Source of the DNA: Chryseobacterium sp.
Lineage (GTDB): Bacteria; Bacteroidota; Bacteroidia; Flavobacteriales; Weeksellaceae
Direction: 5' to 3'
NCBI GenBank assembly: GCA_003248755.1
Contig: QFQW01000100.1
Location: 1-12,475, forward strand
Length of the DNA: 12,475 nucleotides
The notes under the pieces are model-generated. The model searched no databases. It saw only the letters and a list, made by a program, of their open reading frames with translations, and was not told the origin of the DNA. The position numbers and the translations under genes are program-made. Shown in pieces: positions 6,040-12,475 of this stretch (positions are counted from its first letter, which is position 1; each line of letters begins with the position of its first letter).

Positions 6040-7014
6040 ATGGGAATTTTTGATAAAAGAGTAAGCTATAAACCTTTTGAATATCCGGAAGTTCTACAGT
6101 TCGTAGAAGCCATTAACAAATCTTACTGGGTTCACTCGGAAGTAGATTTTACAGCAGATGTTCAGGATTTTCATTCGCAGTTGGAACCTCATGAGAAAAA
6201 TGCGGTTAAGAATGCTTTGTTAGCAATTGCACAAATTGAAGTAAATGTAAAAACATTCTGGGGAAACCTTTATCAGCACCTTCCGAAGCCAGAATTGAAT
6301 GGTTTGGGAGCAACTTTCGCAGAATGCGAATTCCGTCATTCCGAAGCTTATTCCAGATTATTGGAAGTTTTAGGATATAATGATGAGTTCTTGGAAGTTG
6401 TTAAAATACCGGCGGTAAAAAACAGGATAGAATATCTTGGAAAAGCGCTTCAACACGCTAATTCCAACGACCCGAAAGCTTATATGTCGGCTTTGTTGTT
6501 GTTCAGTATTTTGGTGGAGAACGTTTCACTTTTCAGTCAGTTTGCGATTATTTTGTCGTTCACGAGATTCAAAGGTTATATGAAAAACGTTTCCAATATC
6601 ATTGCCTGGACTTCTGTTGATGAGCAAATCCATGCTAACGGAGGAATTTATTTGATTAACAAAATTCGTGAAGAACAGCCAGACCTTTTGACAGAAAGCG
6701 ATATCGAAGCTATCTACGACCTAGTTGACCAATCAATTGAAATGGAAGGCCAGATTTTGGATTGGATTTTCGAGCAAGGCGAATTGGACAAATTATCCAA
6801 AAAGAATCTTCTCGACTTTATGAAATATAGAGTAGATGATTCTTTGAAGAAAATCGGAATGAAAACAAGATACAACGTTTCTCCGGAAGATTACAGACCA
6901 ATGGTTTGGTTTGAGGAAGAAGTATTTGCTAATTCTATGGATGATTTCTTCGCAAAACGTCCGGTAGATTATACAAAACACGACAAGTCTATCACGGCGA
7001 ACGATTTATTCTAA
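6040..7014 (+). CDS. nrdB: Class I ribonucleotide reductase, beta (radical) subunit
   Basis: NrdB holds the dimetal cofactor that generates the radical used by NrdA to reduce ribonucleotides to deoxyribonucleotides. All six ligands expected from the family are visible in the 324-residue product: Glu67 (AQIEVN), Glu97 and His100 (EFRH), Glu160 (LVENV), Glu195 and His198 (DEQIH). Tyr104 occupies the position of the E. coli radical tyrosine (H-x3-Y). The first ligand is Glu rather than Asp, as in flavobacterial proteins. The best-studied flavobacterial member (F. johnsoniae) is class Id, with a dimanganese cofactor and no tyrosyl radical; I infer the same here. There is no N-terminal ATP-cone. 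ATG 6040 (MGIFDKRVSY) is chosen over GTG 5989, which would add 17 atypical residues. The C-terminal acidic tail ending in NDLF should dock on NrdA. Confidence 0.96.
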   Translation: MGIFDKRVSYKPFEYPEVLQFVEAINKSYWVHSEVDFTADVQDFHSQLEPHEKNAVKNALLAIAQIEVNVKTFWGNLYQHLPKPELNGLGATFAECEFRHSEAYSRLLEVLGYNDEFLEVVKIPAVKNRIEYLGKALQHANSNDPKAYMSALLLFSILVENVSLFSQFAIILSFTRFKGYMKNVSNIIAWTSVDEQIHANGGIYLINKIREEQPDLLTESDIEAIYDLVDQSIEMEGQILDWIFEQGELDKLSKKNLLDFMKYRVDDSLKKIGMKTRYNVSPEDYRPMVWFEEEVFANSMDDFFAKRPVDYTKHDKSITANDLF

Positions 7015-7096
7015 AAAAGAAATCAGATTCCCCTTCTCTGATGGGGTAGTTTACAAGAAAATATATTGTTATTCCAAGTAATAACAAACGAAATTA

Positions 7097-7115
7097 TAAA
7101 GTGAAATTCACTTTA
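7097..7115. repeat. 19-base palindrome between nrdB and its terminator
   Basis: TAAAGTGAA-A-TTCACTTTA is a perfect inverted repeat around a central A, with looser TTA/TAA flanks. It has no T run of its own and sits just before the terminator hairpin. It could be an operator or a 3' end stabilising hairpin. Confidence 0.5.
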
Positions 7116-7117
7116 AT

Positions 7118-7171
7118 AAAAAAGAAAATTTTAAGAAACGTTTATTAGGAATTCTTGGAGTTTTCTTTTTT
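7118..7171 (+). terminator. Long hairpin terminator after nrdB
   Basis: The arms 7118-7137 and 7152-7171 pair over 20 positions in RNA with only three G-U wobbles and no mismatch, around a 14-base loop. The left arm starts with six A and the right arm ends with six T. It separates the nrdB transcript from the following gene and nrdA. Confidence 0.8.
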
Positions 7172-7250
7172 ATGTGATAACACCAAATATTAGTCTGAGT
7201 CGTTTTTGGTTTTATTTAAATATTTAGTCATCAACTAAATTTAAATCAAT

Positions 7251-7499
7251 ATGAACTCAGACATTATTTCAGAAATTGAACACAGCCAGTCAGACAATTT
7301 CCATCTAGGAGAATACATTTATATGGGAATGGGTTTGACAAAAGGACATAGAGTATGTATGTCCGTAGCCTACAAAATTGACTATTGCATCAAGAAAGCA
7401 AAGCAGTTTGAAGAGATTAATGAAAGTGTGACTTTCACACATATCAACAAAGTAAAAATTGGAGAATTGGAAAGGAGTAAGAAGATACTTTTGAACTAA
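7251..7499 (+). CDS. Hypothetical 82-residue protein between nrdB and nrdA
   Basis: I do not recognise a family. The product starts MNSDIISEIEHSQSDNFHLG and contains a central stretch with two Cys (RVCMSVAYKIDYCIKKA) and a basic C-terminal half (KVKIGELERSKKILLN). It has no signal peptide or membrane segment, so it is probably cytoplasmic. ATG 7251 follows an AT-rich leader, as usual in this phylum. It lies 45 bases upstream of nrdA on the same strand with no terminator between, so the two may share a transcript; nrdB is cut off by its own terminator. A link to nucleotide reduction is suggested only by this position. The opposite-strand frame here is part of a long shadow of nrdA. Confidence 0.6.
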   Translation: MNSDIISEIEHSQSDNFHLGEYIYMGMGLTKGHRVCMSVAYKIDYCIKKAKQFEEINESVTFTHINKVKIGELERSKKILLN

Positions 7500-7544
7500 T
7501 TCCGTAAATTGAAAAAGAAAATTAGCAAGCAAAATAATAAAGTT

Positions 7545-9203
7545 ATGATGGACGAGAATATAGATATCTGGTGGCTCAACGAAGAGTCTGAGCAAATGCT
7601 TAACAGAGGTTACCTTCTTAAAGGGGAAACTGTGGAAGGTGCAATCGACAGAATTACAACTGCAGCGGCAAAACGTCTTTACAAACCGGAATTGCAACCG
7701 GCTTTTAAAGAGATGATTGTGAAAGGCTGGATTAGTTTCTCTTCTCCGGTTTGGGCTAATATGGGAACACAACGCGGTTTGCCGATATCTTGTTTCAACG
7801 TTCATATTCCTGATAATATCGAAGGGATTACTCACAAATTGGGTGAAGTAATTATGCAGACGAAAATCGGTGGAGGAACTTCCGGATATTTCGGAGAATT
7901 GAGAAACCGAGGAACGGCTGTTACAGACAATGGAAAATCTTCCGGAGCAGTTTCTTTTATGAAATTGTACGATACGGCAATGGATGTGGTTTCTCAAGGT
8001 GGTGTTAGAAGAGGTGCTTTTGCGGCTTATCTTGATATCGATCACGGAGATATCGAAGAATTCTTGAGTATCAAAGATATCGGAAGTCCAATTCAAAACT
8101 TGTTCACAGGTGTTTGCGTTCCGGATTACTGGATGCAGGATATGATTGATGGCGATGTTGAGAAAAGAAAAATCTGGGCAAGAGTTTTGGAAAGTCGCCA
8201 GCAAAAAGGTCTTCCTTATATTTTCTTCACAGACAACGTAAACAGAAACAAGCCTCAGGTTTATAAAGATGCAGGATTGATGGTGAATGCAAGTAATCTT
8301 TGTTCAGAGATTATGTTGCCTTCTACTGCGAATGAATCTTTCATCTGCTGTCTATCATCAATGAACCTTGAATTATATGATGAGTGGAAAGATACAAACG
8401 CTGTTAAATTAGCAATCTATTTCTTAGACGCAGTTTTATCAGAGTTCATTGAAAAAACAGAAGGAAATTATTACCTGACTTCTGCCAGAAATTTTGCAAT
8501 GCGTCACAGAGCGCTTGGGTTGGGCGTTTTAGGATATCATTCTTACCTTCAGAAAAATATGATTCCGTTTGAGAGTTTCCAAGCGACTCAGTTCAATGCG
8601 AGAGCATTCCGTCATATCAAAGAACAGGCTGAAATTGCTTCAAAAGAATTGGCAAACATTTACGGTGAGCCGGATATGCTGAAAGGTTACGGTTTGAGAA
8701 ACACAACTTTGTTGGCTGTTGCTCCAACAACTTCTAGTTCTGCAATTTTAGGGCAAACTTCTCCTGGAATTGAGCCTTTTGCTTCCAACTATTATAAAGC
8801 TGGTTTGGCGAAAGGAAACTTTATGCGTAAGAACAAATATCTTGCAAAATTGTTAGATGAAAAAGGTCTTGACAACGAAGAAACCTGGAGAACAATTATG
8901 TTAAATCACGGTTCTGTTCAGCATCTTGAAGGATTGACAGACGACGAGAAGGCTGTATTCAAAACATTCAGAGAGATTTCTCCAATGGAAATCGTTTCTC
9001 AGGCTGCCCAAAGACAGCAATATATTGACCAAGCGCAATCGCTTAACTTGCAGATTCCTTCTACAATGCCAGTTAAAGATGTTAACTATGTAATGATAGA
9101 AGCTTGGAAAAAAGGAGTGAAAACATTGTACTATCAAAGAAGTTCTTCGGTTTCCAAAGAATTGATGGTCAACTTTGTGACTTGTTCTGCTTGTGAAGCG
9201 TAG
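7545..9203 (+). CDS. nrdA: Class I ribonucleotide reductase, alpha (catalytic) subunit without ATP-cone
   Basis: NrdA binds NDPs and reduces them to dNDPs using the radical supplied by NrdB. In the 552-residue product the catalytic parts are visible: Cys83 (LPISCFN), the NLCSE loop with Asn251, Cys253 (radical Cys) and Glu255, the second redox Cys in FICCLSSMN (Cys268 by spacing), the Tyr529-Tyr530 relay (LYYQRSSS), and the C-terminal shuttle pair CSAC (Cys547 and Cys550). The roughly 90-residue N-terminal ATP-cone that senses dATP in E. coli NrdA is absent, and NrdB has none either. ATG 7545 is immediately followed by a second ATG at 7548, and either may start; the TTG at 7509 would add a Lys-rich leader not expected in the family. 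A terminator follows 30 bases after the stop. Confidence 0.97.
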   Translation: MMDENIDIWWLNEESEQMLNRGYLLKGETVEGAIDRITTAAAKRLYKPELQPAFKEMIVKGWISFSSPVWANMGTQRGLPISCFNVHIPDNIEGITHKLGEVIMQTKIGGGTSGYFGELRNRGTAVTDNGKSSGAVSFMKLYDTAMDVVSQGGVRRGAFAAYLDIDHGDIEEFLSIKDIGSPIQNLFTGVCVPDYWMQDMIDGDVEKRKIWARVLESRQQKGLPYIFFTDNVNRNKPQVYKDAGLMVNASNLCSEIMLPSTANESFICCLSSMNLELYDEWKDTNAVKLAIYFLDAVLSEFIEKTEGNYYLTSARNFAMRHRALGLGVLGYHSYLQKNMIPFESFQATQFNARAFRHIKEQAEIASKELANIYGEPDMLKGYGLRNTTLLAVAPTTSSSAILGQTSPGIEPFASNYYKAGLAKGNFMRKNKYLAKLLDEKGLDNEETWRTIMLNHGSVQHLEGLTDDEKAVFKTFREISPMEIVSQAAQRQQYIDQAQSLNLQIPSTMPVKDVNYVMIEAWKKGVKTLYYQRSSSVSKELMVNFVTCSACEA

Positions 9204-9233
9204 ACAATAATTAAAAATTAACAATTGATAATT

Positions 9234-9270
9234 AAAAACCATCTTGTTGTAAAAACGAGGTGGTTTTTTT
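9234..9270 (+). terminator. Intrinsic terminator of nrdA
   Basis: CCATCTTGT (9239-9247) pairs with ACGAGGTGG (9255-9263), with two G-U pairs, around a seven-base loop. Five A precede and seven T follow. It resembles the rplQ terminator in sequence. Confidence 0.9.
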
Positions 9271-9319
9271 ATTAACTTTAAGCCTCAATTCTAATATCTA
9301 ACCTCTAACTTCTACCAAA

Positions 9320-10207
9320 ATGAAATTCGGACAAGTTGCTGACCCGTCGAAAATCGATTTTACTTTGCCAAAAGACCATCCTCAAACCAAATTCATTCTC
9401 GAGAAGAATAAAAAAGGTTTGAATAATATCTCCATCGGTTGCGCAAAGTGGAACAAGACCGACCTCAAAGGTTTTTATCCGAAGGGGACAAAAGACGAGT
9501 TAACATACTATGCTACTCAATTTAATTCGATTGAGTTGAATGCAACTTTCTATGGAATGCCAACTGCGGAGCAAGTCCAAACCTGGAAAGAAAAGACACC
9601 AAAAGATTTCAAATTCTTTCCAAAAATTACCAATACCGTTTCACATTTTCGAAGATTGTTGAATATTACAGATGTTGTAACGCAATTCGCTTCGGCAGTT
9701 CTGAATTTCGATGAAAAATTGGGAATGGTTTTCCTACAGCTTCACGATAATTTCAAACCGAAAGACTATGAACGATTGGAAAAATTTGTGCAAGATTGGC
9801 CAAAAGAAGTTCCGTTAGCAATCGAATTGAGAAATACGGAGTGGTTTACGGATGAAGAAGTGTTCAACACCGTTTGTGAATTATTTGAAATGAATCAAAT
9901 CACCAACATCATTGTAGATACAGCCGGAAGAAGAGATATGCTTCATATGCGGCTGACAACTCCGAATGCTTTTGTACGTTATGTCGGAGCTAATGCAGAA
10001 AGTGATTATGCAAGATTGGATGATTGGTTGGAGAGAATCAAAGTCTGGAAAAAAGAAGGTTTGCAGAATCTTTATTTCTTTGTTCATCAGAATGTTGAAA
10101 AAGCATCGCCGTTATTGTCAGCTTATTTTATAGAAAATGTGAATAAAGAATTCGGGACAGAGATTCATATTCCGACAATGGCTTCGGAGCAACCGACACT
10201 TTTTTAA
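9320..10207 (+). CDS. DUF72 (YecE-like) TIM-barrel protein
   Basis: The 295-residue product matches the DUF72 family in order: IGCAKWNKTDLKGFYPKG (about residues 39-56) with the conserved G-x-x-x-W and FYP, YYATQFNSIELNATFYGMP, then TWKEKTPKDFKFFPKI with SH shortly after, LGMVFLQLHDNF, and PLAIELRNTEWF. The family is a TIM barrel of unknown biochemical role, distantly like xylose isomerase-type folds, and probably cytoplasmic. The N-terminal 35 residues before the first strand are a lineage-typical extension. ATG 9320 is the only good start after the nrdA terminator. Its stop overlaps the fic start by one base (TAATG), so the two genes are translationally coupled, though no functional link is known. 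Confidence 0.9.
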   Translation: MKFGQVADPSKIDFTLPKDHPQTKFILEKNKKGLNNISIGCAKWNKTDLKGFYPKGTKDELTYYATQFNSIELNATFYGMPTAEQVQTWKEKTPKDFKFFPKITNTVSHFRRLLNITDVVTQFASAVLNFDEKLGMVFLQLHDNFKPKDYERLEKFVQDWPKEVPLAIELRNTEWFTDEEVFNTVCELFEMNQITNIIVDTAGRRDMLHMRLTTPNAFVRYVGANAESDYARLDDWLERIKVWKKEGLQNLYFFVHQNVEKASPLLSAYFIENVNKEFGTEIHIPTMASEQPTLF

Positions 10208-10795
10208 TGACTAAGTACAATGTAAATCCGGATGAAGATGAAATTCTTCCCAATTTATTAAATTCGAATTCTAAGCAAGAAATCGAAGAAGCAGAGTTTG
10301 AAGGCTTTTTGTATGCAGAGATGTTATTGACGACTCAACTTTCGGATAAGACAAAATTTGATTTAAGTTATATTAAGAACATTCATTATTTAGCTTTAAA
10401 AGATGTTTATTCGTTTGCAGGGAAATATAGGAGAGTCAATATTTCCAAATCTGGATTTATGTTTCCTGCGGCAAGATTTAGAAGAGTCAATGAGAGAATT
10501 TGAGTATGAAATCTTAAATAATCTTCTAGATAAATATGAGAAATTTGATTCCGTGTTTTTCATTGGAGATATTGCCAGGGTTCACGCAGAATTACTATAC
10601 ATTCATCCATTCAGAGAAGGAAATGGCAGGACTGCCCGTTTGTTACTTAATCTAATGTTCAGGAAAAATGGTTGGGAGATTTTGGACTTTACAAAAATGG
10701 ATGAAGAATTGTTTGAAAAATATGTCTTCGCCGTTCAGTCGGCATCAATGAGGAACTATCAACCAATGATAGAAGTTATTGGGCTTTTGCTTTGA
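10207..10795 (+). pseudogene. Fic-domain AMP-transferase, frameshifted
   Basis: Fic proteins transfer AMP (sometimes another phosphate-linked group) from a nucleotide to Ser, Thr or Tyr of target proteins; many are toxins. The 5' part (10207-10479) gives the N-terminal helices and the SFAGKYRRVNISKSGF flap region. The 3' part, in the +1 frame, gives EESMREFEYEILNNLL and the full active-site motif HPFREGNGRTARLL (His near 10604). The frames join exactly if two bases are added to the TTT at 10477-10479, giving AARF-x-EESMREF; a run of five T cut to three would do this. So it is either a recent inactivation or a homopolymer sequencing error. Total length would be about 196 residues. The start overlaps the DUF72 stop. 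No SxxxE(G/N) inhibitory motif is seen within the protein itself. Confidence 0.85.
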
Positions 10796-10928
10796 TTTTT
10801 TTTAAAACACGAGCATAGGCTTCATTAGCGAATTTATCAGAAATTTTAATACGCTCAATACGGAAAGAACCTCTCAAAGATTGAAGGGTTTTGTTTTTAT
10901 CAAACGTATTAATTTTTTCTTTTTTCAT
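10776..10928 (-). CDS. Small protein (50 residues) facing fic, with SxxxE motif
   Basis: The product begins MKKEKINTFDKNKTLQSLRG and continues SFRIERIKISDKFANEAYAR, ending in a Lys-rich helix. The segment SLRGSFRIE followed by a second helix resembles the inhibitory helix of small Fic antitoxins such as VbhA, whose motif is (S/T)xxxE(G/N). Here S-F-R-I-E is followed by Arg instead of Gly or Asn. Known class I antitoxins lie upstream of fic on the same strand, whereas this gene converges on fic and overlaps its last 20 bases, so the link is tentative. ATG 10928 is preferred to TTG 10958. It lies 38 bases after the 98-residue gene and may share its transcript. It could simply be an unrelated small protein. 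Confidence 0.6.
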   Translation of the reverse strand: MKKEKINTFDKNKTLQSLRGSFRIERIKISDKFANEAYARVLKKIKAKAQ

Positions 10929-10966
10929 AATCAAATGTAAGGAAGAATTATAAAGCAAATTCTATC

Positions 10967-11263
10967 CTAAGCCAAAAACTTCAGCTCCTTGTCTTTAAAT
11001 TGATTGTTTTCAACCAACTTATTCATTGCTTTCATTGTTTTCTTACGAAGCTTGGCAAGGATGCGGACGTTTTTGTCATCGCTGTAGTCGAAGATATCGT
11101 CCTCGAAAGAAAATACATCGCCTTTTTTGAACTTGATATTGTTTTCTTTCATTTCCTTAAGAAGCATTAGATTCGTCATTACTCTTAGGGAAGCGCTTTC
11201 TGCAGCTTCAAGATGTTTCAGAGATTTTAAGAGTTCCTTTTTATATTTTTTCTTTGATTTCAT
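10967..11263 (-). CDS. Hypothetical charged helical protein (98 residues)
   Basis: Not recognised. The product is rich in Lys and Glu (MKSKKKYKKELLKSLKHLEA at the start), with likely long helices at residues 1-45 and 65-95 separated by an acidic segment, FSFEDDIFDYSDD. It has no signal peptide or membrane helix and no metal-binding motif, and looks cytoplasmic. ATG 11263 is the only good start. It is divergent from glyA, whose ATG is 77 bases away, and is followed on the same strand by the 50-residue gene, so a two-gene transcript running toward fic is likely. Confidence 0.75.
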   Translation of the reverse strand: MKSKKKYKKELLKSLKHLEAAESASLRVMTNLMLLKEMKENNIKFKKGDVFSFEDDIFDYSDDKNVRILAKLRKKTMKAMNKLVENNQFKDKELKFLA

Positions 11264-11313
11264 TTTGAATGATGTTAATCAATGAAAGATATGAAAAATT
11301 CTTTGGAATTTCT

Positions 11314-11321
11314 TACTTTTG
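11314..11321 (+). promoter_or_regulatory. Probable -7 box of glyA
   Basis: TACTTTTG is an exact TAnnTTTG box 19 bases before the glyA ATG, giving a very short leader. No clear -33 TTG is found at the usual distance. Confidence 0.45.
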
Positions 11322-11340
11322 GGGAAAATAAATCTAAGAA

Positions 11341-12475
11341 ATGCAAGACCCTATTTTTGAACTAATTGAAAAAGAAAGACAAAGACAAACACACGGAATC
11401 GAACTAATCGCTTCGGAAAATTTTGTTTCCGAAAACGTGATGAAAGCAATGGGAAGTGTGCTAACCAACAAATATGCGGAAGGCTATCCGGGAAGACGTT
11501 ATTACGGCGGATGTGAAGTTGTAGATGAGGTAGAACAATTGGCAATCGATAGAGCAAAAGAATTGTTTGGAGTCGATTATGTGAATGTCCAGCCACATTC
11601 TGGTTCTCAAGCTAACGCAGCAATTTATCTTTCAGTTCTAAAACCGGGCGATAAAGTGATGGGAATGGATTTGTCTATGGGTGGACATTTGACGCACGGC
11701 TCAGCGGTTAATTTCTCAGGAATCCAATACCAAGTTTGTTCTTACGGCGTTCAAAAAGAAACAGGTCTGATTGATTATGACCAGATGAGAGAAGTGGCGC
11801 TGAGAGAAAAACCAAAAATGCTGATTGCCGGATTCTCTGCTTATTCCAGAGATTTGGATTATGCTAAGTTTCGTGAAGTAGCGGATGAGATTGGAGCTAC
11901 ACTTTGGGCAGATATTGCACATCCGGCTGGTTTGGTTGCAAAAGGTTTATTGAACAATCCATTCGAACATTGCCACGTTGTGACGACAACGACTCACAAA
12001 ACATTAAGAGGTCCAAGAGGGGGAATGATTATGATGGGTAAAGATTTCGAAAATACTTATGGACATAAAACACCGAAAGGCGAAACTAAATTGATGAGTG
12101 CTGTTTTGGACGGTGCTGTTTTTCCGGGAATTCAAGGTGGTCCGTTGGAACACGTTATTGGAGCGAAAGCAGTTGCGTTTGCGGAAGCTATTGATTCTAA
12201 ATTTGAAGTTTATGCAAAACAAGTTAAAGCAAATGCTCAGGCTTTGGCAAAATCGATGATAGATTTAGGCTTCGAAATCGTGAGTGGGGGTACGGATAAT
12301 CACTTGATGCTGATTGACCTTAGAAATAAAAATGTTAATGGAAAAGAAACTGAAAAAGCACTTGTGAAAGCGGATATTACTTGTAATAAAAATATGGTGC
12401 CTTTTGATGACAAATCGCCTTTCACAACTTCGGGAATTCGTCTAGGAACTGCAGCAATTACGACAAGAGGTCTTA
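11341..12475 (+). CDS. glyA: Serine hydroxymethyltransferase, 3' end beyond window
   Basis: This PLP enzyme interconverts serine and glycine while loading one-carbon units on tetrahydrofolate. The 378 residues present show the family landmarks: ELIASENFVSENVM (residues 21-34), KYAEGYPGRRYYGGCEVVDE (44-63), the substrate and PLP-phosphate region QPHSGSQANAA (84-94), GGHLTHG, DIAHPAGLVA (191-200) with the Asp and His that contact PLP, and VVTTTTHKTLRGPRGG with the Schiff-base Lys220. The C-terminal domain is entered (TSGIRLGTAAITTRG at the end). Homologues are about 420 residues, so roughly 45 are missing at the window edge. ATG 11341 gives the expected MQDPIFELIEKE start. The frame is intact throughout. 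Confidence 0.98.
   Translation, partial: MQDPIFELIEKERQRQTHGIELIASENFVSENVMKAMGSVLTNKYAEGYPGRRYYGGCEVVDEVEQLAIDRAKELFGVDYVNVQPHSGSQANAAIYLSVLKPGDKVMGMDLSMGGHLTHGSAVNFSGIQYQVCSYGVQKETGLIDYDQMREVALREKPKMLIAGFSAYSRDLDYAKFREVADEIGATLWADIAHPAGLVAKGLLNNPFEHCHVVTTTTHKTLRGPRGGMIMMGKDFENTYGHKTPKGETKLMSAVLDGAVFPGIQGGPLEHVIGAKAVAFAEAIDSKFEVYAKQVKANAQALAKSMIDLGFEIVSGGTDNHLMLIDLRNKNVNGKETEKALVKADITCNKNMVPFDDKSPFTTSGIRLGTAAITTRGL

Noticed and set aside
7050..7070. AAAATATATTG as an NrdR box
   Set aside because: It lies downstream of nrdB, matches only the AT core of the consensus and has no second box nearby.
7305..8204. 299-codon open frame on the minus strand overlapping the small gene and nrdA
   Set aside because: It is antisense to the conserved nrdA frame, its translation is Phe/Ser/His-rich without motifs, and it has no credible start context. 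It is a codon-bias shadow.
1..12475. CRISPR array, tRNA or rRNA genes, intact insertion sequence or phage genes
   Set aside because: No regularly spaced identical repeats, no cloverleaf other than the tmRNA ends, no rRNA sequence and no complete transposase were seen on either strand.

Overview
Almost all of the window (about 680 to 12475) reads as the chromosome of a flavobacterium of the Weeksellaceae type, close to Chryseobacterium, Epilithonimonas or Elizabethkingia. The grounds are the low-GC genes with few Shine-Dalgarno sites, promoter boxes of the Bacteroidetes form TAnnTTTG, an L17 with a long Lys/Glu/Ala-rich tail, a flavobacterial NrdA/NrdB pair, and repeats with the flavobacterial GGGCGTGCCCCTCGC signature. 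The genus is an inference. The first 422 bases do not belong to this picture: they encode the C-terminal half of a decayed Tc1/mariner (DD34E) transposase, an essentially eukaryotic type. It is joined, through about 250 unassigned bases, to an rpsD that has lost its first codons.

Layout. 1-669: transposase relic and unassigned flank. 679-2874: end of the ribosomal/alpha operon, rpsD (5' truncated), rpoA and rplQ, closed by a strong terminator. 2880-3876: about 1 kb of decayed DNA with the N-terminus of a tyrosine integrase next to the 3' end of ssrA, paired TTTGTTACC repeats and a terminator; this looks like the scar of an element integrated at the tmRNA gene. 3877-4325: ssrA (tmRNA) on the minus strand with a recognisable promoter. 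4348-4680: a composite flavobacterial interspersed repeat, not coding. 4845-5660: a secreted protein with a carboxypeptidase-like regulatory domain.

6040-9270 is the ribonucleotide reductase locus: nrdB, a long terminator hairpin, an unknown 82-residue gene, then nrdA and its terminator. Neither subunit has an ATP-cone, and NrdB resembles the manganese-dependent class Id proteins known from flavobacteria. 9320-10795: a DUF72 (YecE-like) gene overlapping by one base a Fic gene that is broken by a frameshift at a short T run. Facing it, two small minus-strand genes follow one another; the first-named of these overlaps the fic 3' end and carries an SxxxE motif like that of Fic-inhibiting antitoxins. 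11341 to the end: glyA (serine hydroxymethyltransferase), divergent from the small genes and cut by the window edge.

The most notable points are the transposon/rpsD junction (most likely a chimeric or host-contaminated assembly, otherwise a transfer event), the integrase scar at ssrA, the composite repeat, and the fic/SxxxE arrangement. No complete, clearly new defence or mobile system is visible.
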